A stretch of DNA of 64,000 nt from an uncultured Pelagibacteraceae bacterium (GCA_902613855.1 CACMIX010000002.1:123998-187997), one strand, 5' to 3'. Shown: positions 29,164-39,891, counted from the first letter of the stretch. Numbers and translations: made by a program. The notes: generated by a model not told the origin, from the letters alone.

Positions 29164-30058
29164 CTTACAATCATCTTCTTATAAAGAATTAGAGCAAAAA
29201 TCTAAATATACAAATATTTTTTTAAGATGGTTTTTGTATTTTATTTTAATTCTTTTCGCTTCTTATTTTATTTTCCCTCTATACGTAATGGTTGTCACTT
29301 CACTTAAAACAATGGAAGAAATTCGACAAGGAACACTTTTAACTTGGCCAAGCTCGTTGAATTTCGACTCATGGTTAGTTGCTTGGGGCGGCAGAGGTTA
29401 CGGAGCCGGAGATACTTTTTTAAGACCTTATTTTTGGAATTCAATTAAGATGGTTGTACCTGCTGTATTTTTTTCAACATTTATAGGAGCAATGACTGGT
29501 TATGTTTTAACAAAATGGAGATTTAAAGGAGATCAATGGGTTTTCTTATTTTTATTATTTGGATGTTTTATTCCTTTTCAAGCAATATTACTCCCTATGG
29601 CCAGAACTCTTGGAACTTTAGGAATATCAAATTCAGTTGTAGGTCTTGTATTAGTTCATACGGTTTACGGAATTCCATTTACAACTTTATTTTTTAGAAA
29701 CTATTATATCTCAGTACCTACTGAATTAGTTAAAGCGGCGAGAATAGATGGAGCTGGTTTCTTTAAAATATTTTTCAAAATTTTACTTCCTATTTCAGCA
29801 CCAATTATTGTTGTAACTGTTATTTGGCAATTTACTCAAATATGGAATGACTTTTTGTTTGGATCAACTTTTTCATTTGGGGAGGCAGCACCAATTCAGG
29901 TAGCTCTGAATAATATGGTTTTATCAAGTACAAGTGTTAAAGAGTATAATGTCGATATGGCATCAGCTATAATTGCAGGAATTCCAACACTTATAGTTTA
30001 TGTTTTAGCAGGAAAATATTTTATTAGAGGATTAACTTCAGGAGCTGTGAAAGGATAA
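29153..30058 (+). CDS. Carbohydrate ABC transporter permease (MalG/UgpE type)
   Basis: ELVKAARIDGAGFFKIFFKILLPISAP EAA loop; multiple TM. Confidence 0.9.
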   Translation: MQDNLQSSSYKELEQKSKYTNIFLRWFLYFILILFASYFIFPLYVMVVTSLKTMEEIRQGTLLTWPSSLNFDSWLVAWGGRGYGAGDTFLRPYFWNSIKMVVPAVFFSTFIGAMTGYVLTKWRFKGDQWVFLFLLFGCFIPFQAILLPMARTLGTLGISNSVVGLVLVHTVYGIPFTTLFFRNYYISVPTELVKAARIDGAGFFKIFFKILLPISAPIIVVTVIWQFTQIWNDFLFGSTFSFGEAAPIQVALNNMVLSSTSVKEYNVDMASAIIAGIPTLIVYVLAGKYFIRGLTSGAVKG

Positions 30059-30060
30059 AT

Positions 30061-31155
30061 ATGAAAACTTTAAAAATTGAAGAATTATCAAAAAACTTTG
30101 GAACAACTGAGGTATTAAGAAAAATTAATTTAGAAATTGATGAAGGAAATTTTTTAGTACTACTAGGGCCGTCTGGATGTGGAAAGTCAACCTTACTTAA
30201 TATTATTGCGGGTCTTGAAACTATTAATGAAGGAAATGTTTTTATAGACGACTATAATGTAAGTAAAGTAGAGCCAAAAGATAGAAATATAGCAATGGTT
30301 TTTCAATCTTACGCACTTTATCCGTCGATGAATGTTAAGGAAAATATGATTTTTGGTCTTAAACAAGCCAGAACTTCAAAAGAAAAGATTGCAGACCAAT
30401 TAGAAAAAGTTTCTACATTTTTACAAGTTGATAAATTACTAGAGAGAAAGCCTTCTCAATTATCTGGAGGTCAAAGACAGAGAGTCGCTATTGGTAGAGC
30501 TTTAGTAAGAGAGCCAAGAATATTTTTATTTGATGAACCACTATCTAATTTAGATGCAAAATTGAGAGTTGAGATGAGGCGTGAAATCAAAAAACTTCAC
30601 CAACAGCTAAAAACTACTGTAGTTTATGTTACACACGACCAGACAGAAGCTATGAGCTTAGGAACAAAAATTGCTATAATGAATCACGGTGTCATTCAGC
30701 AAAATGAAACTCCAGAAAATATTTACAATAAACCTAGTAATACTTTTGTAGCGGATTTTATCGGCTCACCTTCTATGAATTTAATTAAAGGCAAATTAAT
30801 TAAAAATTCAAATAATATTTCATTTATAGCTGATGACTCAAGTTTAGAGGTTCCGATTAATAATTATGATTTTAAAGATAATTCAGATTTAAATAATAAA
30901 GAAATATATTTTGGTATCAGACCAGAACATATTTATTTTAAAAAATTGAATGAAGATGACTTTGATATTAATTTACGTGCTGATCTAAGTGAATATATTG
31001 GCCATGAACAAATAGTCACATTAGACTATTCAAATCAAGAAATTTTGGCAAAATTTCCTTCTACAATTAAAATTGAACTTGAAAAAGAAATGAAATTATA
31101 TTTTGATCTAGCTCATATATCTTTATTCGATTTGAAGACGAAGGAAAGAATTTAA
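30061..31155 (+). CDS. Carbohydrate ABC transporter ATPase (MalK/UgpC type)
   Basis: GPSGCGKST, LSGGQRQRVAIGRAL, LFDEPLSNLDAKLR, C-terminal FGIRPEHI. Confidence 0.95.
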   Translation: MKTLKIEELSKNFGTTEVLRKINLEIDEGNFLVLLGPSGCGKSTLLNIIAGLETINEGNVFIDDYNVSKVEPKDRNIAMVFQSYALYPSMNVKENMIFGLKQARTSKEKIADQLEKVSTFLQVDKLLERKPSQLSGGQRQRVAIGRALVREPRIFLFDEPLSNLDAKLRVEMRREIKKLHQQLKTTVVYVTHDQTEAMSLGTKIAIMNHGVIQQNETPENIYNKPSNTFVADFIGSPSMNLIKGKLIKNSNNISFIADDSSLEVPINNYDFKDNSDLNNKEIYFGIRPEHIYFKKLNEDDFDINLRADLSEYIGHEQIVTLDYSNQEILAKFPSTIKIELEKEMKLYFDLAHISLFDLKTKERI

Positions 31156-31157
31156 TT

Positions 31158-31919
31158 ATGAAAGTAGTATATTCAGATTTAAAAAATAAAAGAGTTTTTA
31201 TTTCAGGAGGTAGTTCTGGTATAGGAGCTACAATTGTCGAGCATTTTTGTGAACAAAAAAGTGAAGTTTATTTCATAGACATTGACCTTAAATCATCCAA
31301 GAAATTAATTAAAAAAATAAAAAAAAAGGGATACAGAGTTCCTAAATTCATTGAATGTAATATTTTGGATGTAAAAAAATTACAAAATATTATTAAAGAC
31401 ATCATTTCAAAAAAAGGTGCAATTCATTGTCTAATTAATAGTGCAGCAAATGATGATAGGCACACTACAGAACAGGTTGATGAAAAGTATTGGGAAAATA
31501 GGATGGGAATAAACTTAAAACACTATTTTTTTGCTGCACAAGCAGTTGTAAAGGGTATGAAAAAAATAAAATCAGGATCAATTGTAAATCTAAGTTCAGT
31601 ATCATGGATGTTGGGAGAAGGGGATAAAGTTGTTTATGAAACTGCAAAATCAGCTGTAGTTGGTTTAACAAGATCTTTCGCACAAGAATTTGGAAAATAT
31701 AATATTAGAACTAATTCTGTCATACCAGGTTCAATTGCTACAGAAAGACAGATTAAGCATTGGCTTACTCCTAAATATAAAAAACTTATATTAGATAGCC
31801 AAGCTATCAAAAGACAACTTAAACCAGATGATGTAGCTAGATTAGTTTTATTTTTATCGTCTGATCAATCATCAGGTTGCACGAAACAAAGTTTTGTTGT
31901 TGATGGTGGTATTACTTAA
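31158..31919 (+). CDS. Short-chain dehydrogenase/reductase
   Basis: ISGGSSGIGATIVE, NSAANDDR, VYETAKSAVVGLTRSFAQE. Confidence 0.9.
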   Translation: MKVVYSDLKNKRVFISGGSSGIGATIVEHFCEQKSEVYFIDIDLKSSKKLIKKIKKKGYRVPKFIECNILDVKKLQNIIKDIISKKGAIHCLINSAANDDRHTTEQVDEKYWENRMGINLKHYFFAAQAVVKGMKKIKSGSIVNLSSVSWMLGEGDKVVYETAKSAVVGLTRSFAQEFGKYNIRTNSVIPGSIATERQIKHWLTPKYKKLILDSQAIKRQLKPDDVARLVLFLSSDQSSGCTKQSFVVDGGIT

Positions 31920-31990
31920 TTTAAGTAAGTTTATATAAAGCTAAAAAATATATATTCGGATATTTTATATTACTTAAAATTAACTTAATT

Positions 31991-33025
31991 ATGAAAAAAA
32001 TTAATATATCAATCGTCGGAACAGGTTTAATGGGCCTTCAGCATATAAAGGCAATTTCAAAATCTAAAAAAGCAAATTTACATTCAATTGTTGATATTAG
32101 TGATAATGCAAAAAAACTATCAAATGAGTACAAAATTCCATTATATTCTGATGTATCTTCACTTTTAAAATCAAATCAACTAGATGCTGTAATAGTTGCA
32201 ACTCCAAATCAATTACATGAAAAACATACAATTAGTTTTTTAAAAAAAAAAATACCAGTTCTCTTAGAAAAACCAATCTCAGATAATATTAAATCAGCAA
32301 AAAAAATTATAATTAGCTCAAAGAAAAATAAAACTCCATTATTGATTGGTTATCATCGAAGACACAATGCAATTGTTTCCAAAGTAAAAACAATCATCAG
32401 ATCTGGTAAATTAGGAAATGTTGTTTCTGCCAATGTATTATGTTGGCTTTACAAGCATAAGGAATATTTTAAAGAAAGCTGGAGAACAAGTAGAGGAGGT
32501 GGGCCACTTGGTATAAATTTAGTACATGACATTGATATGATTTGTTACCTACTAGGCTCAATTAGACATGTTCAAGCTTTTACAACTAATAAAAATAGAA
32601 AATTTAAAGTTGAGGACACGGCAACTGTAAATTTAATTTTTGAGTCAGGTGCTTTATGTACATTAAATATTTCTGATACTATTGTTGCTCCTTGGAGCTA
32701 TGAATTAACAGCAGGGGAAAATCCCGCTTATCCTGTCACTAATCAATCTGCATATATGATAGGTGGCACCAAAGGATCAATACAATTTCCAAATTTAAAA
32801 TACTGGTTTTATAAAAAAGAAAGAAGTTGGTGGAATAAAATATTTCTGAAATCTGATATTAAGAAAAAAGATGATAATACATTAGTTAATCAAATTGATC
32901 ATTTTTCAGATGTTGTTTTAAAAAAGGTTAAGCCTAAAGTTAATGGAAATGATGGATTAAATTCTTTAAAAATTTTTGCGGCGATCACAAAGAGTGCAAA
33001 AACTGGTAAAAAAATTAAAATTTAA
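31991..33025 (+). CDS. Gfo/Idh/MocA family oxidoreductase
   Basis: IVGTGLMGLQHIKAI, VLLEKPISDN, GGGPLGINLVHDIDMICYLLG. Confidence 0.85.
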   Translation: MKKINISIVGTGLMGLQHIKAISKSKKANLHSIVDISDNAKKLSNEYKIPLYSDVSSLLKSNQLDAVIVATPNQLHEKHTISFLKKKIPVLLEKPISDNIKSAKKIIISSKKNKTPLLIGYHRRHNAIVSKVKTIIRSGKLGNVVSANVLCWLYKHKEYFKESWRTSRGGGPLGINLVHDIDMICYLLGSIRHVQAFTTNKNRKFKVEDTATVNLIFESGALCTLNISDTIVAPWSYELTAGENPAYPVTNQSAYMIGGTKGSIQFPNLKYWFYKKERSWWNKIFLKSDIKKKDDNTLVNQIDHFSDVVLKKVKPKVNGNDGLNSLKIFAAITKSAKTGKKIKI

Positions 33026-34086
33026 AGATTAGATAAAATAGAATTTGAACATTCAACTGTATTACTTTCACCACCTAAGTCTTTAGTTCTATTTTTTTGA
33101 ACATTTAAAGATTTTTCAATAGCGGATACAATTGAATTTGAAGCTTCTTTTTCACCTAAATAATCAAGCATCATCGCACCTGACCAAATTTGACCAACAG
33201 GATTTGCAATCCCTTTTCCAGCTATATCAGGTGCTGAGCCATGCACTGGTTCAAATAATGATGGATATTTATTTTCAGGATTTATATTCCCTGAAGGAGC
33301 AATTCCTATAGTTCCAGTACATGCTGGACCTAAATCAGATAAAATATCTCCAAATAAATTTGATGCCACAACCACATCAAACCATTCTGGATTAAGAACA
33401 AACCTTGCTGCTAATATATCAATATGAAATTGATCGGTTTCAATTTCAGGATATCTATTTTTCATTTTACTAAAACGCTCATCCCAAAATGGCATTGTTA
33501 TTGAAATGCCATTAGATTTTGTTGCATTAGTTAGTTTTTTTCTCTTTCTTTTTTTTGCTAATTCAAAAGCAAACTCTTGAACTCTATCTATACCGTGAGC
33601 AGACATAATAGTTTCCTGTATTGCTATTTCTCTATCAGTATTCTGATACATTCTGCCACCAACTGATGAATATTCTCCTTCTGTGTTTTCTCTAACAATC
33701 ATCATATCAATATCGCCTGGTTTTTTATTTGCGAGCGGAGGATTTACGCCTGGAAAAAGCTTTACTGGTCTTAAATTTATGTATTGATCAAATTCTCTTC
33801 TAAATTGGAGTAGTGATCCCCATAATGAAATATGATCAGGAACCTGATCTGGCATACCTACTGCGCCAAAAAAAATAGCATTATGTTTACTTAATTTTTC
33901 TTTCCAATCATCAGGTAGCATTTTTCCATGCTTTTCATAATAATCACATGATGCAAAATCATATTCAGTAAAATTAATTTTAAATTGATGTTTTAAGGCT
34001 ACCTCTTTTAAAATTTTAAGACCCTCAGGCACAACTTCTTTACCTATCCCATCTCCTGGTATTGCTGCAATATTATATTCTTTCAT
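33022..34086 (-). CDS. Tartrate / D-malate / isopropylmalate dehydrogenase-like enzyme
   Basis: AAIPGDGIGKEVVPEGLKIL, MIVRENTEGEYSSVGGRMYQ, SNLFGDILSDLGPACTGTIGIAPSGNI, EPVHGSAPDIAGKG. Confidence 0.9.
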   Translation of the reverse strand: MKEYNIAAIPGDGIGKEVVPEGLKILKEVALKHQFKINFTEYDFASCDYYEKHGKMLPDDWKEKLSKHNAIFFGAVGMPDQVPDHISLWGSLLQFRREFDQYINLRPVKLFPGVNPPLANKKPGDIDMMIVRENTEGEYSSVGGRMYQNTDREIAIQETIMSAHGIDRVQEFAFELAKKRKRKKLTNATKSNGISITMPFWDERFSKMKNRYPEIETDQFHIDILAARFVLNPEWFDVVVASNLFGDILSDLGPACTGTIGIAPSGNINPENKYPSLFEPVHGSAPDIAGKGIANPVGQIWSGAMMLDYLGEKEASNSIVSAIEKSLNVQKNRTKDLGGESNTVECSNSILSNL

Positions 34087-34191
34087 AAACGAAGGTTTAT
34101 ACGTTAAATATTTGTTAAATAATATTGTTAAATTATCTTTAAAATTTTAATCATCCATTGTTTTGACATATTTAATTTGTTAACTTTCACT

Positions 34192-34701
34192 ATGAAAAAG
34201 TTGTTTTTTATCTTTTTATTTAGTCTATTTTTTATTTCAAATTCAAATGCAGCTTGTGATGATCCTTTAACAGAGGGTGTAGATTATTCTAATTGTAGAT
34301 TTTCTGATGCACAAGATTTACAAGGAAGCTATTTCCCAAATTCTAATTTGTCTTTTGCAAGTTTTATTCAGGTAAATTTAGACAAAAGCATAATGATGAA
34401 CTCCAATTTATCATTTGGAACATTTCCTGAGTCTACATTTGTAAGAGCTAATCTGTATGAAACAGTTTCTATAGGTGCCAATTTTGAAAAAACAAATTTT
34501 ACAGGTGCTAATTTAACTAGAGTTGATTTTATGGGTGCCACACTAATTGAGGCCAACTTTCAAAATTCAAATTTGATGGAAGCAAACTTTACCTCATCAA
34601 ATATAACCAATGCTAACTTTGATGGTGCTAATTTAATTGGTGCAACTTGGACTAATGGACAAACATGTGGTCAAGAGTCAATTGGAACCTGCAATCAATA
34701 G
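34192..34701 (+). CDS. Secreted pentapeptide-repeat protein
   Basis: Signal peptide MKKLFFIFLFSLFFISNSNA; repeats GANFEKTNFTGANLTRVDFMGATLIEANF...; ATG 34192 preferred over TTG 34177. Confidence 0.85.
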   Translation: MKKLFFIFLFSLFFISNSNAACDDPLTEGVDYSNCRFSDAQDLQGSYFPNSNLSFASFIQVNLDKSIMMNSNLSFGTFPESTFVRANLYETVSIGANFEKTNFTGANLTRVDFMGATLIEANFQNSNLMEANFTSSNITNANFDGANLIGATWTNGQTCGQESIGTCNQ

Positions 34702-34704
34702 TCA

Positions 34705-34988
34705 ATGAGCAGTTCTGTTAAGACTGATAATGTAATATTTAATTTTTTTAAGCAAATTTGTGACGAAAAAGATGATCAAAAATGTGTTGAGCTTGGAAAA
34801 AGCTGGATAAATGCAATGGAAACTAATTTATCTAATATGGAGGCAAATTTAAACGGTGTGATAAATTAAAGCACAAAGATGACATTCAAAGTAATAGAGA
34901 TCATTTAAATAGTTTAAAAAACAAAACTTCCTCTGAGTGGAGAGATTATGCAACTCAATGTATGGTTGAAATACTAAGTCAAAAATAA
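34705..34988 (+). CDS. Small protein split over two frames (zero frame 34705-34869; -1 frame continues to TAA at 34986-34988)
   Basis: MSSSVKTDNVIFNFFKQICDEKDDQKCVELGKSWINAMETNLSNMEANLN, then in the -1 frame RCDKLKHKDDIQSNRDHLNSLKNKTSSEWRDYATQCMVEILSQK; the downstream frame has no plausible start of its own. Confidence 0.5.
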
Positions 34989-35041
34989 AATTAAAAAATT
35001 TTTAAGCTTTTCTTTACAACGTATATGTAATAGAAAATTTA

Positions 35042-35104
35042 CAAGGGGTGTCTTTATAGACTGAGATTATACCCTAAGAACCTGTCCGGTAATTCAGAAA
35101 GGGA
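35042..35104 (+). promoter_or_regulatory. TPP riboswitch (THI box)
   Basis: GGGGTG ... GACTGAGATTATACCC ... GAACCTGTCCGGTAATTCAGAAAGGGA matches the conserved CTGAGA and ACCTGAtCCGGgTAAT cores, immediately upstream of a transporter. Confidence 0.93.
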
Positions 35105-35108
35105 TAAA

Positions 35109-36551
35109 ATGGATAAAACATACTTTATAAGTCAATCATCATCATTAACGTTAGTAATAATTATAAGTTTAATATTTGTAATTTTTGGAATTTATCATTC
35201 AAAAAAATTCCAAGGAATAAATAATTATTTAACCGCGAATAGAAATATTGGTTTGTTTTCACTTACAACAAGTTTGGTTGCATCAGCTTTAGGTGCCTGG
35301 ATTTTATTTGGGCCAGCTTCAGCCTCAACATGGGGTGGTATAGGAGCAGTAATTGGTTATGCATTAGGAACTGGTTTTCCAATGATATTTTTGATTTATT
35401 TAGGAAAAAAAATTAGAACAGACTTTCCTAAAGGATCTTCACTTATTGAATATATGAGACAAAAATTTGGTAAAAGTTTATTTAAATTAATTTTGTTAAT
35501 GACGATTTTTTACATGTTCATTTTTTTATGCGCAGAAGTCACAGCTGTAGCTGTTCTAATTAATTATATTTCTGGAACAGAATTATGGATTACTGCATTG
35601 ATAGTTATTATTTCTACATTAACTTATACTTTGTATGGAGGTTTGAGGGCTTCAATTTTTACAGATAATATTCAGATGTTTGTCATAGCAGTTTTGTTAT
35701 TGATAACAATTTCATACATTAAATTATTTAATGGAAATAATTTTTCTTTTGAGTTTATTGAAAGTAAAAATCCTCAGCTCTTGAGCTCTTCTTATGTACC
35801 AGGCTATACTGCAGGTTTGACTTTTTTTATCGCAGTAGCTGCAACAAATCTATTTCACCAAGGTAATTGGCAAAGAGTTTATGCTGCTAAAAATTATGAA
35901 ACACTTAAAAAAGGATTGATTATTTCTTTTTTAATTATTGTTCCAATAGTATTCCTAATGGGTTTTATAGGCATGGTATCTTTTTCTGTTGATCCAACTA
36001 ATAGACCAGATCTTGGATTTTTTACGTTACTTTTAAAAGAGCAAACTGAATTATTGTCATTATTAATTATCGTACTTGGTTTGGCTTTGACTATTTCCAC
36101 AGTAGATACTTTAGTTAATGCGATATCAAGTCTGTTTGTAGTTGATGGCAAAGCAACTTTTAATTTTGATAAGAAAACCGATTATTTAAAACTTTCTAAA
36201 TATTTCATTATCTGGCTGTCAATTATTGTATTTATTGTTGCTTCAAAAGGATTTGATATTTTATATTTATTTTTGCTAGCAGATTTATTTTGTTGTGCTT
36301 TTGTTTTAACTGTTTTTTATAGTTTCTATAATAAGAGAATTAACGAAAAGATTGCTTACATTTCCATAATAGCTGGGTTAATTGCAGGATTTTTAATGTT
36401 TCCTTTTCCAGATTTTTCTAAAAGTTTATTGGTAGGAGTGTTGGTACCAACAGAAGCATTTAGCCCTTTTGTTTCTCAATCTTTATTATTTTTATCTTTT
36501 TTAATTGCAACTTTTTTACCAGCTGTGATTTTAAAAATAAAAAAATTGTAA
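35109..36551 (+). CDS. thiV: SSS-family transporter, putative thiamin-precursor (HMP) transporter ThiV
   Basis: Sodium:solute symporter-like multi-TM protein directly after a TPP riboswitch, the arrangement described for SAR11 thiV. Confidence 0.8.
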   Translation: MDKTYFISQSSSLTLVIIISLIFVIFGIYHSKKFQGINNYLTANRNIGLFSLTTSLVASALGAWILFGPASASTWGGIGAVIGYALGTGFPMIFLIYLGKKIRTDFPKGSSLIEYMRQKFGKSLFKLILLMTIFYMFIFLCAEVTAVAVLINYISGTELWITALIVIISTLTYTLYGGLRASIFTDNIQMFVIAVLLLITISYIKLFNGNNFSFEFIESKNPQLLSSSYVPGYTAGLTFFIAVAATNLFHQGNWQRVYAAKNYETLKKGLIISFLIIVPIVFLMGFIGMVSFSVDPTNRPDLGFFTLLLKEQTELLSLLIIVLGLALTISTVDTLVNAISSLFVVDGKATFNFDKKTDYLKLSKYFIIWLSIIVFIVASKGFDILYLFLLADLFCCAFVLTVFYSFYNKRINEKIAYISIIAGLIAGFLMFPFPDFSKSLLVGVLVPTEAFSPFVSQSLLFLSFLIATFLPAVILKIKKL

Positions 36552-36554
36552 TTA

Positions 36555-36944
36555 CTAAATTGAGGATTTTATAGCTTCATAAAGTAAGTCTTTGGTAGTT
36601 TCTCCAAGACTTCTATACACTTCTTCTTTATTTTTAAAAATTATAAGAGTTGTTTGATATTGAACATTAAATAAATCAGCTACGTTTCTGTTTGTTACAT
36701 CAAAAGAAAAATATTCAATATTATCAAACTTTATGTCATTTAATTTACCATCATTTTTTGCTTTATTTAAAATTTTCATTTGTCCTGCGCAAGATGAACA
36801 GTACTTAATCCAAGAACTAATTATAATAACTTTCCCTTCAGATTGAGCCTTATTAAACAGCTTTTGGTCAAAAGTTGTTTCCTTTTCCATAGCATTGGCA
36901 TTCAGTGTAAATAAAAACAAAAAAGAGATTAAAAATTTTTTCAT
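36555..36944 (-). CDS. Thioredoxin-fold secreted protein
   Basis: Signal peptide; WIKYCSSCAGQMKILNKAK (CxxC), LFNVQYQTTLIIFKNKEEV. Confidence 0.75.
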   Translation of the reverse strand: MKKFLISFLFLFTLNANAMEKETTFDQKLFNKAQSEGKVIIISSWIKYCSSCAGQMKILNKAKNDGKLNDIKFDNIEYFSFDVTNRNVADLFNVQYQTTLIIFKNKEEVYRSLGETTKDLLYEAIKSSI

Positions 36945-37011
36945 AATGATAAATTACAACAAATTAAAATTTATTGTAATCCCACAAATTGTCTCTATAT
37001 AACTTATCTAA

Positions 37012-37947
37012 ATGTCAACTAATCAAATCACAATTAAAGATTTATCAAAGGTTTATGACAATGGATTTGAAGCTTTAAAAAAAATTAATTTAGATATTAA
37101 AAAAGGTGAAATTATCGCTCTTCTAGGACCAAATGGTGCTGGTAAGACAACTTTAATTAGTATTATCTGTGGTATCGTAACGCCTTCATCAGGAAAAGTA
37201 ACTGTTGAAGATTTTGATATTATTGATGACTATAGGGAAACCCGTTCAAGAATTGGATTAGTTCCTCAAGAACTAACATTAGAATTATTTGAAACAGTTT
37301 TTAATAATGTTTCATATTCAAGAGGGTTAAATGGAAAAAAACCAAATCCAAAACATATTGAAAAAATTTTAAAAGATCTAAGTATGTGGGATAAAAAAGA
37401 TTTAAGACTTAGACAGCTATCTGGTGGTATGAAGCGAAGAGTTTTAATTGCTAAGGCCTTATCTCATGAACCTTCAATATTATTTTTGGATGAGCCAACA
37501 GCAGGGGTAGATGTTGAGCTGAGAAGAGATATGTGGAAAGTGGTTGAGGATTTGAGAAAAACTGGAGTTACAATCATCTTAACAACTCATTATATTGAAG
37601 AAGCTGAAGCAATTGCTGATAGAGTAGCTGTAATTAATCAAGGAGAGATTATTGTTATTGATAAGACAGATGAATTGTTAAAAAAAATGGGTCATAAAAA
37701 ATTAACTATAAATCTTCAAAATGAGCTAAATAAAGTGCCTGATAGCTTAGAGCCATATAATTTAGAAATAGGAAGTGATAAAAAATCAGTTAATTATACT
37801 TATAATGTTAACGCAGAAAGTACTGGTATAACTAATTTGTTAAAAGATTTAAAGGATGCAGGTTTGAAACTCCAAGATCTTAAAACAGAACAAACTACAT
37901 TAGAGAAAATATTTGTGAGTTTAGTTAAGGAGAATAATGAAATTTAA
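37012..37947 (+). CDS. ABC-2 type transporter ATP-binding protein
   Basis: [42 protein letters not shown]. Confidence 0.95.
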   Translation: MSTNQITIKDLSKVYDNGFEALKKINLDIKKGEIIALLGPNGAGKTTLISIICGIVTPSSGKVTVEDFDIIDDYRETRSRIGLVPQELTLELFETVFNNVSYSRGLNGKKPNPKHIEKILKDLSMWDKKDLRLRQLSGGMKRRVLIAKALSHEPSILFLDEPTAGVDVELRRDMWKVVEDLRKTGVTIILTTHYIEEAEAIADRVAVINQGEIIVIDKTDELLKKMGHKKLTINLQNELNKVPDSLEPYNLEIGSDKKSVNYTYNVNAESTGITNLLKDLKDAGLKLQDLKTEQTTLEKIFVSLVKENNEI

Positions 37948-38704
37948 TTATTACGCATTTAGAGCAATGTATCTTCATGAAATGGATCGTTTCAAAAGAA
38001 CATTGATGCAATCTTTATTCTCACCAGTTCTCTCAACTTCATTATACTTTATTGTTTTTGGATCAGTTATAGGTGGTTATGTTGAGAAAATTGATGGTAT
38101 CAGCTATGGATCTTTCATAGTTCCAGGTTTATTAATGCTTACATTGTTAACTCAATCAATAAGTAACACTTCGTTTGGTATTTTTTTTCCAAAATTTAAT
38201 GGTACAATGTATGAAATTCTTGCAGCACCTATTTCAACATTTGAAATTGTATTAGCATTTGTTGGTGCTGGTGCGACCAAAACATTACTTGTCGGTGTAG
38301 TAATTTTTTTAACAGCTACTTTTTTTGTAGAAGTTCAAGTTATGTATCCATTGTTAATGATTTTTTTATTAGTATTAGTTGCTTTTACATTTGCTTTATT
38401 TGGTTTTTTAATTGGCTTAATGAGCTCAAATTTTGAACAAATGTCAATTGTTCCAACTCTAGTGATAACACCAATGGTTTTTTTAGGTGGAAGTTTATAT
38501 TCTTTAGATATGCTACCAGAATTTTGGCAGACAGTTACTTATTTCAACCCAGTAGTATATTTAATCAATGGTTTGCGATTTGCATTTTATGGAGTTTCTG
38601 ACTTTAATATATGGATTAGTGTCAGTCTAATGGTTCTATTTTTAGTAATATGTGTAACTGTAGTGTCTGTGCTGCTTAAAAAAGGTTACAAAATTAAAAC
38701 TTAA
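37937..38704 (+). CDS. ABC-2 type transporter permease
   Basis: Six hydrophobic segments, ABC-2 architecture, overlaps the ATPase gene. Confidence 0.9.
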   Translation: MKFNYYAFRAMYLHEMDRFKRTLMQSLFSPVLSTSLYFIVFGSVIGGYVEKIDGISYGSFIVPGLLMLTLLTQSISNTSFGIFFPKFNGTMYEILAAPISTFEIVLAFVGAGATKTLLVGVVIFLTATFFVEVQVMYPLLMIFLLVLVAFTFALFGFLIGLMSSNFEQMSIVPTLVITPMVFLGGSLYSLDMLPEFWQTVTYFNPVVYLINGLRFAFYGVSDFNIWISVSLMVLFLVICVTVVSVLLKKGYKIKT

Positions 38705-39840
38705 TTACTAGCTATTTTCTTTTTTGGATCAAAAAAAGGTTTTTCTACTATTATAGCTTCAAAATTACCTTTATTGGTGTTTACTTCAAGACTAGTTCCA
38801 ATTTCTGAATTTTCAATATTTATCATTGCAAGTGCAATATTTTTTTTTAATCTTGGTGAATATACAGCAGATGTTACTTTTCCAATTTTATTGTTATCTT
38901 TTTTTATAGACCAGAAAGTTGTGTTAGGCCCAGATAGTGGTTCACAATTAATCTCTAAACCAACTTGTTTTCTTTTTATACCATCAGCTTTGATTTTTTT
39001 TAGAGCTGCCTTTCCAATAAATTCAATATCACTGTCCAGAGATACCAAACGATCTAAACCTAATTCAAATGGGTTAGTATTAATATCAGCATCAGCATGA
39101 TAGGAAAGCATTCCACCTTCAATTCTTCTTATTGAAGAAGTATGGCCAGGCTGAAGACCATATTCTTTTCCAGCATTCATTATTTTTTCATATAGATCGT
39201 TTCCTTTAGAACCATCTCTTAAAAATAATTCGTAACCAAACTCACTAGACCAGCCCGTTCTAGAAACAATTAATGGTATGCCATCTAAATCATATTTCTT
39301 AAACCAATAATATTTAAGATCTTTAATACTTTCTCCAAAAAGTTTTATCATAATGTCTTTTGATGTAGGTCCTTGTAGCTGTAATGGTGAAACATCAGGT
39401 TCTGTTATATTAACATTCAGTCCTGAATTAACTGCAACACCTTGAGCCCACAATAAAACATCACTATCTGCGAGTGAAAGCCAAAAATGATTTTCAGCTA
39501 ATCTCAATAAAACTGGGTCATTCAATATTCCACCATCATTGTTGGTGATTAAAACATATTTACATTGACCAATTGCTACATTTGAAAGATTTCTTGGTGT
39601 AAGTAGTTGAGTAAATTTAAAAGCATCTGGTCCTGTAATTTCAACCTGTCTTTCAACTGCAACGTCACAAAGTATTGATTTTTCAATCAAGTTCCAAAAG
39701 TTCTGTTCAGGGTTACCAAAATCTCTTGGTATATACATGTGATTATAGACAGAAAAACCAGTTGCACCCCATTTCACAGTTGAATCAAAGTATGGAGATT
39801 TTCTAATTTGTGTACCAAAGCCAAAGTTTTTATTTGTCAT
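38701..39840 (-). CDS. dmdA: Dimethylsulfoniopropionate demethylase (DmdA, GcvT family)
   Basis: N-terminus GFGTQIRKSPYFDSTVKWGATGFSVYNHMYIPRDFGNPEQNFW and overall length match remembered SAR11 DmdA features; GcvT fold. Confidence 0.85.
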   Translation of the reverse strand: MTNKNFGFGTQIRKSPYFDSTVKWGATGFSVYNHMYIPRDFGNPEQNFWNLIEKSILCDVAVERQVEITGPDAFKFTQLLTPRNLSNVAIGQCKYVLITNNDGGILNDPVLLRLAENHFWLSLADSDVLLWAQGVAVNSGLNVNITEPDVSPLQLQGPTSKDIMIKLFGESIKDLKYYWFKKYDLDGIPLIVSRTGWSSEFGYELFLRDGSKGNDLYEKIMNAGKEYGLQPGHTSSIRRIEGGMLSYHADADINTNPFELGLDRLVSLDSDIEFIGKAALKKIKADGIKRKQVGLEINCEPLSGPNTTFWSIKKDNNKIGKVTSAVYSPRLKKNIALAMINIENSEIGTSLEVNTNKGNFEAIIVEKPFFDPKKKIASN

Positions 39841-39891
39841 TTTCGAAAAGGCTTAACAGATGGAGTGAATTTTGCAAAGAAATTCAAAAGG

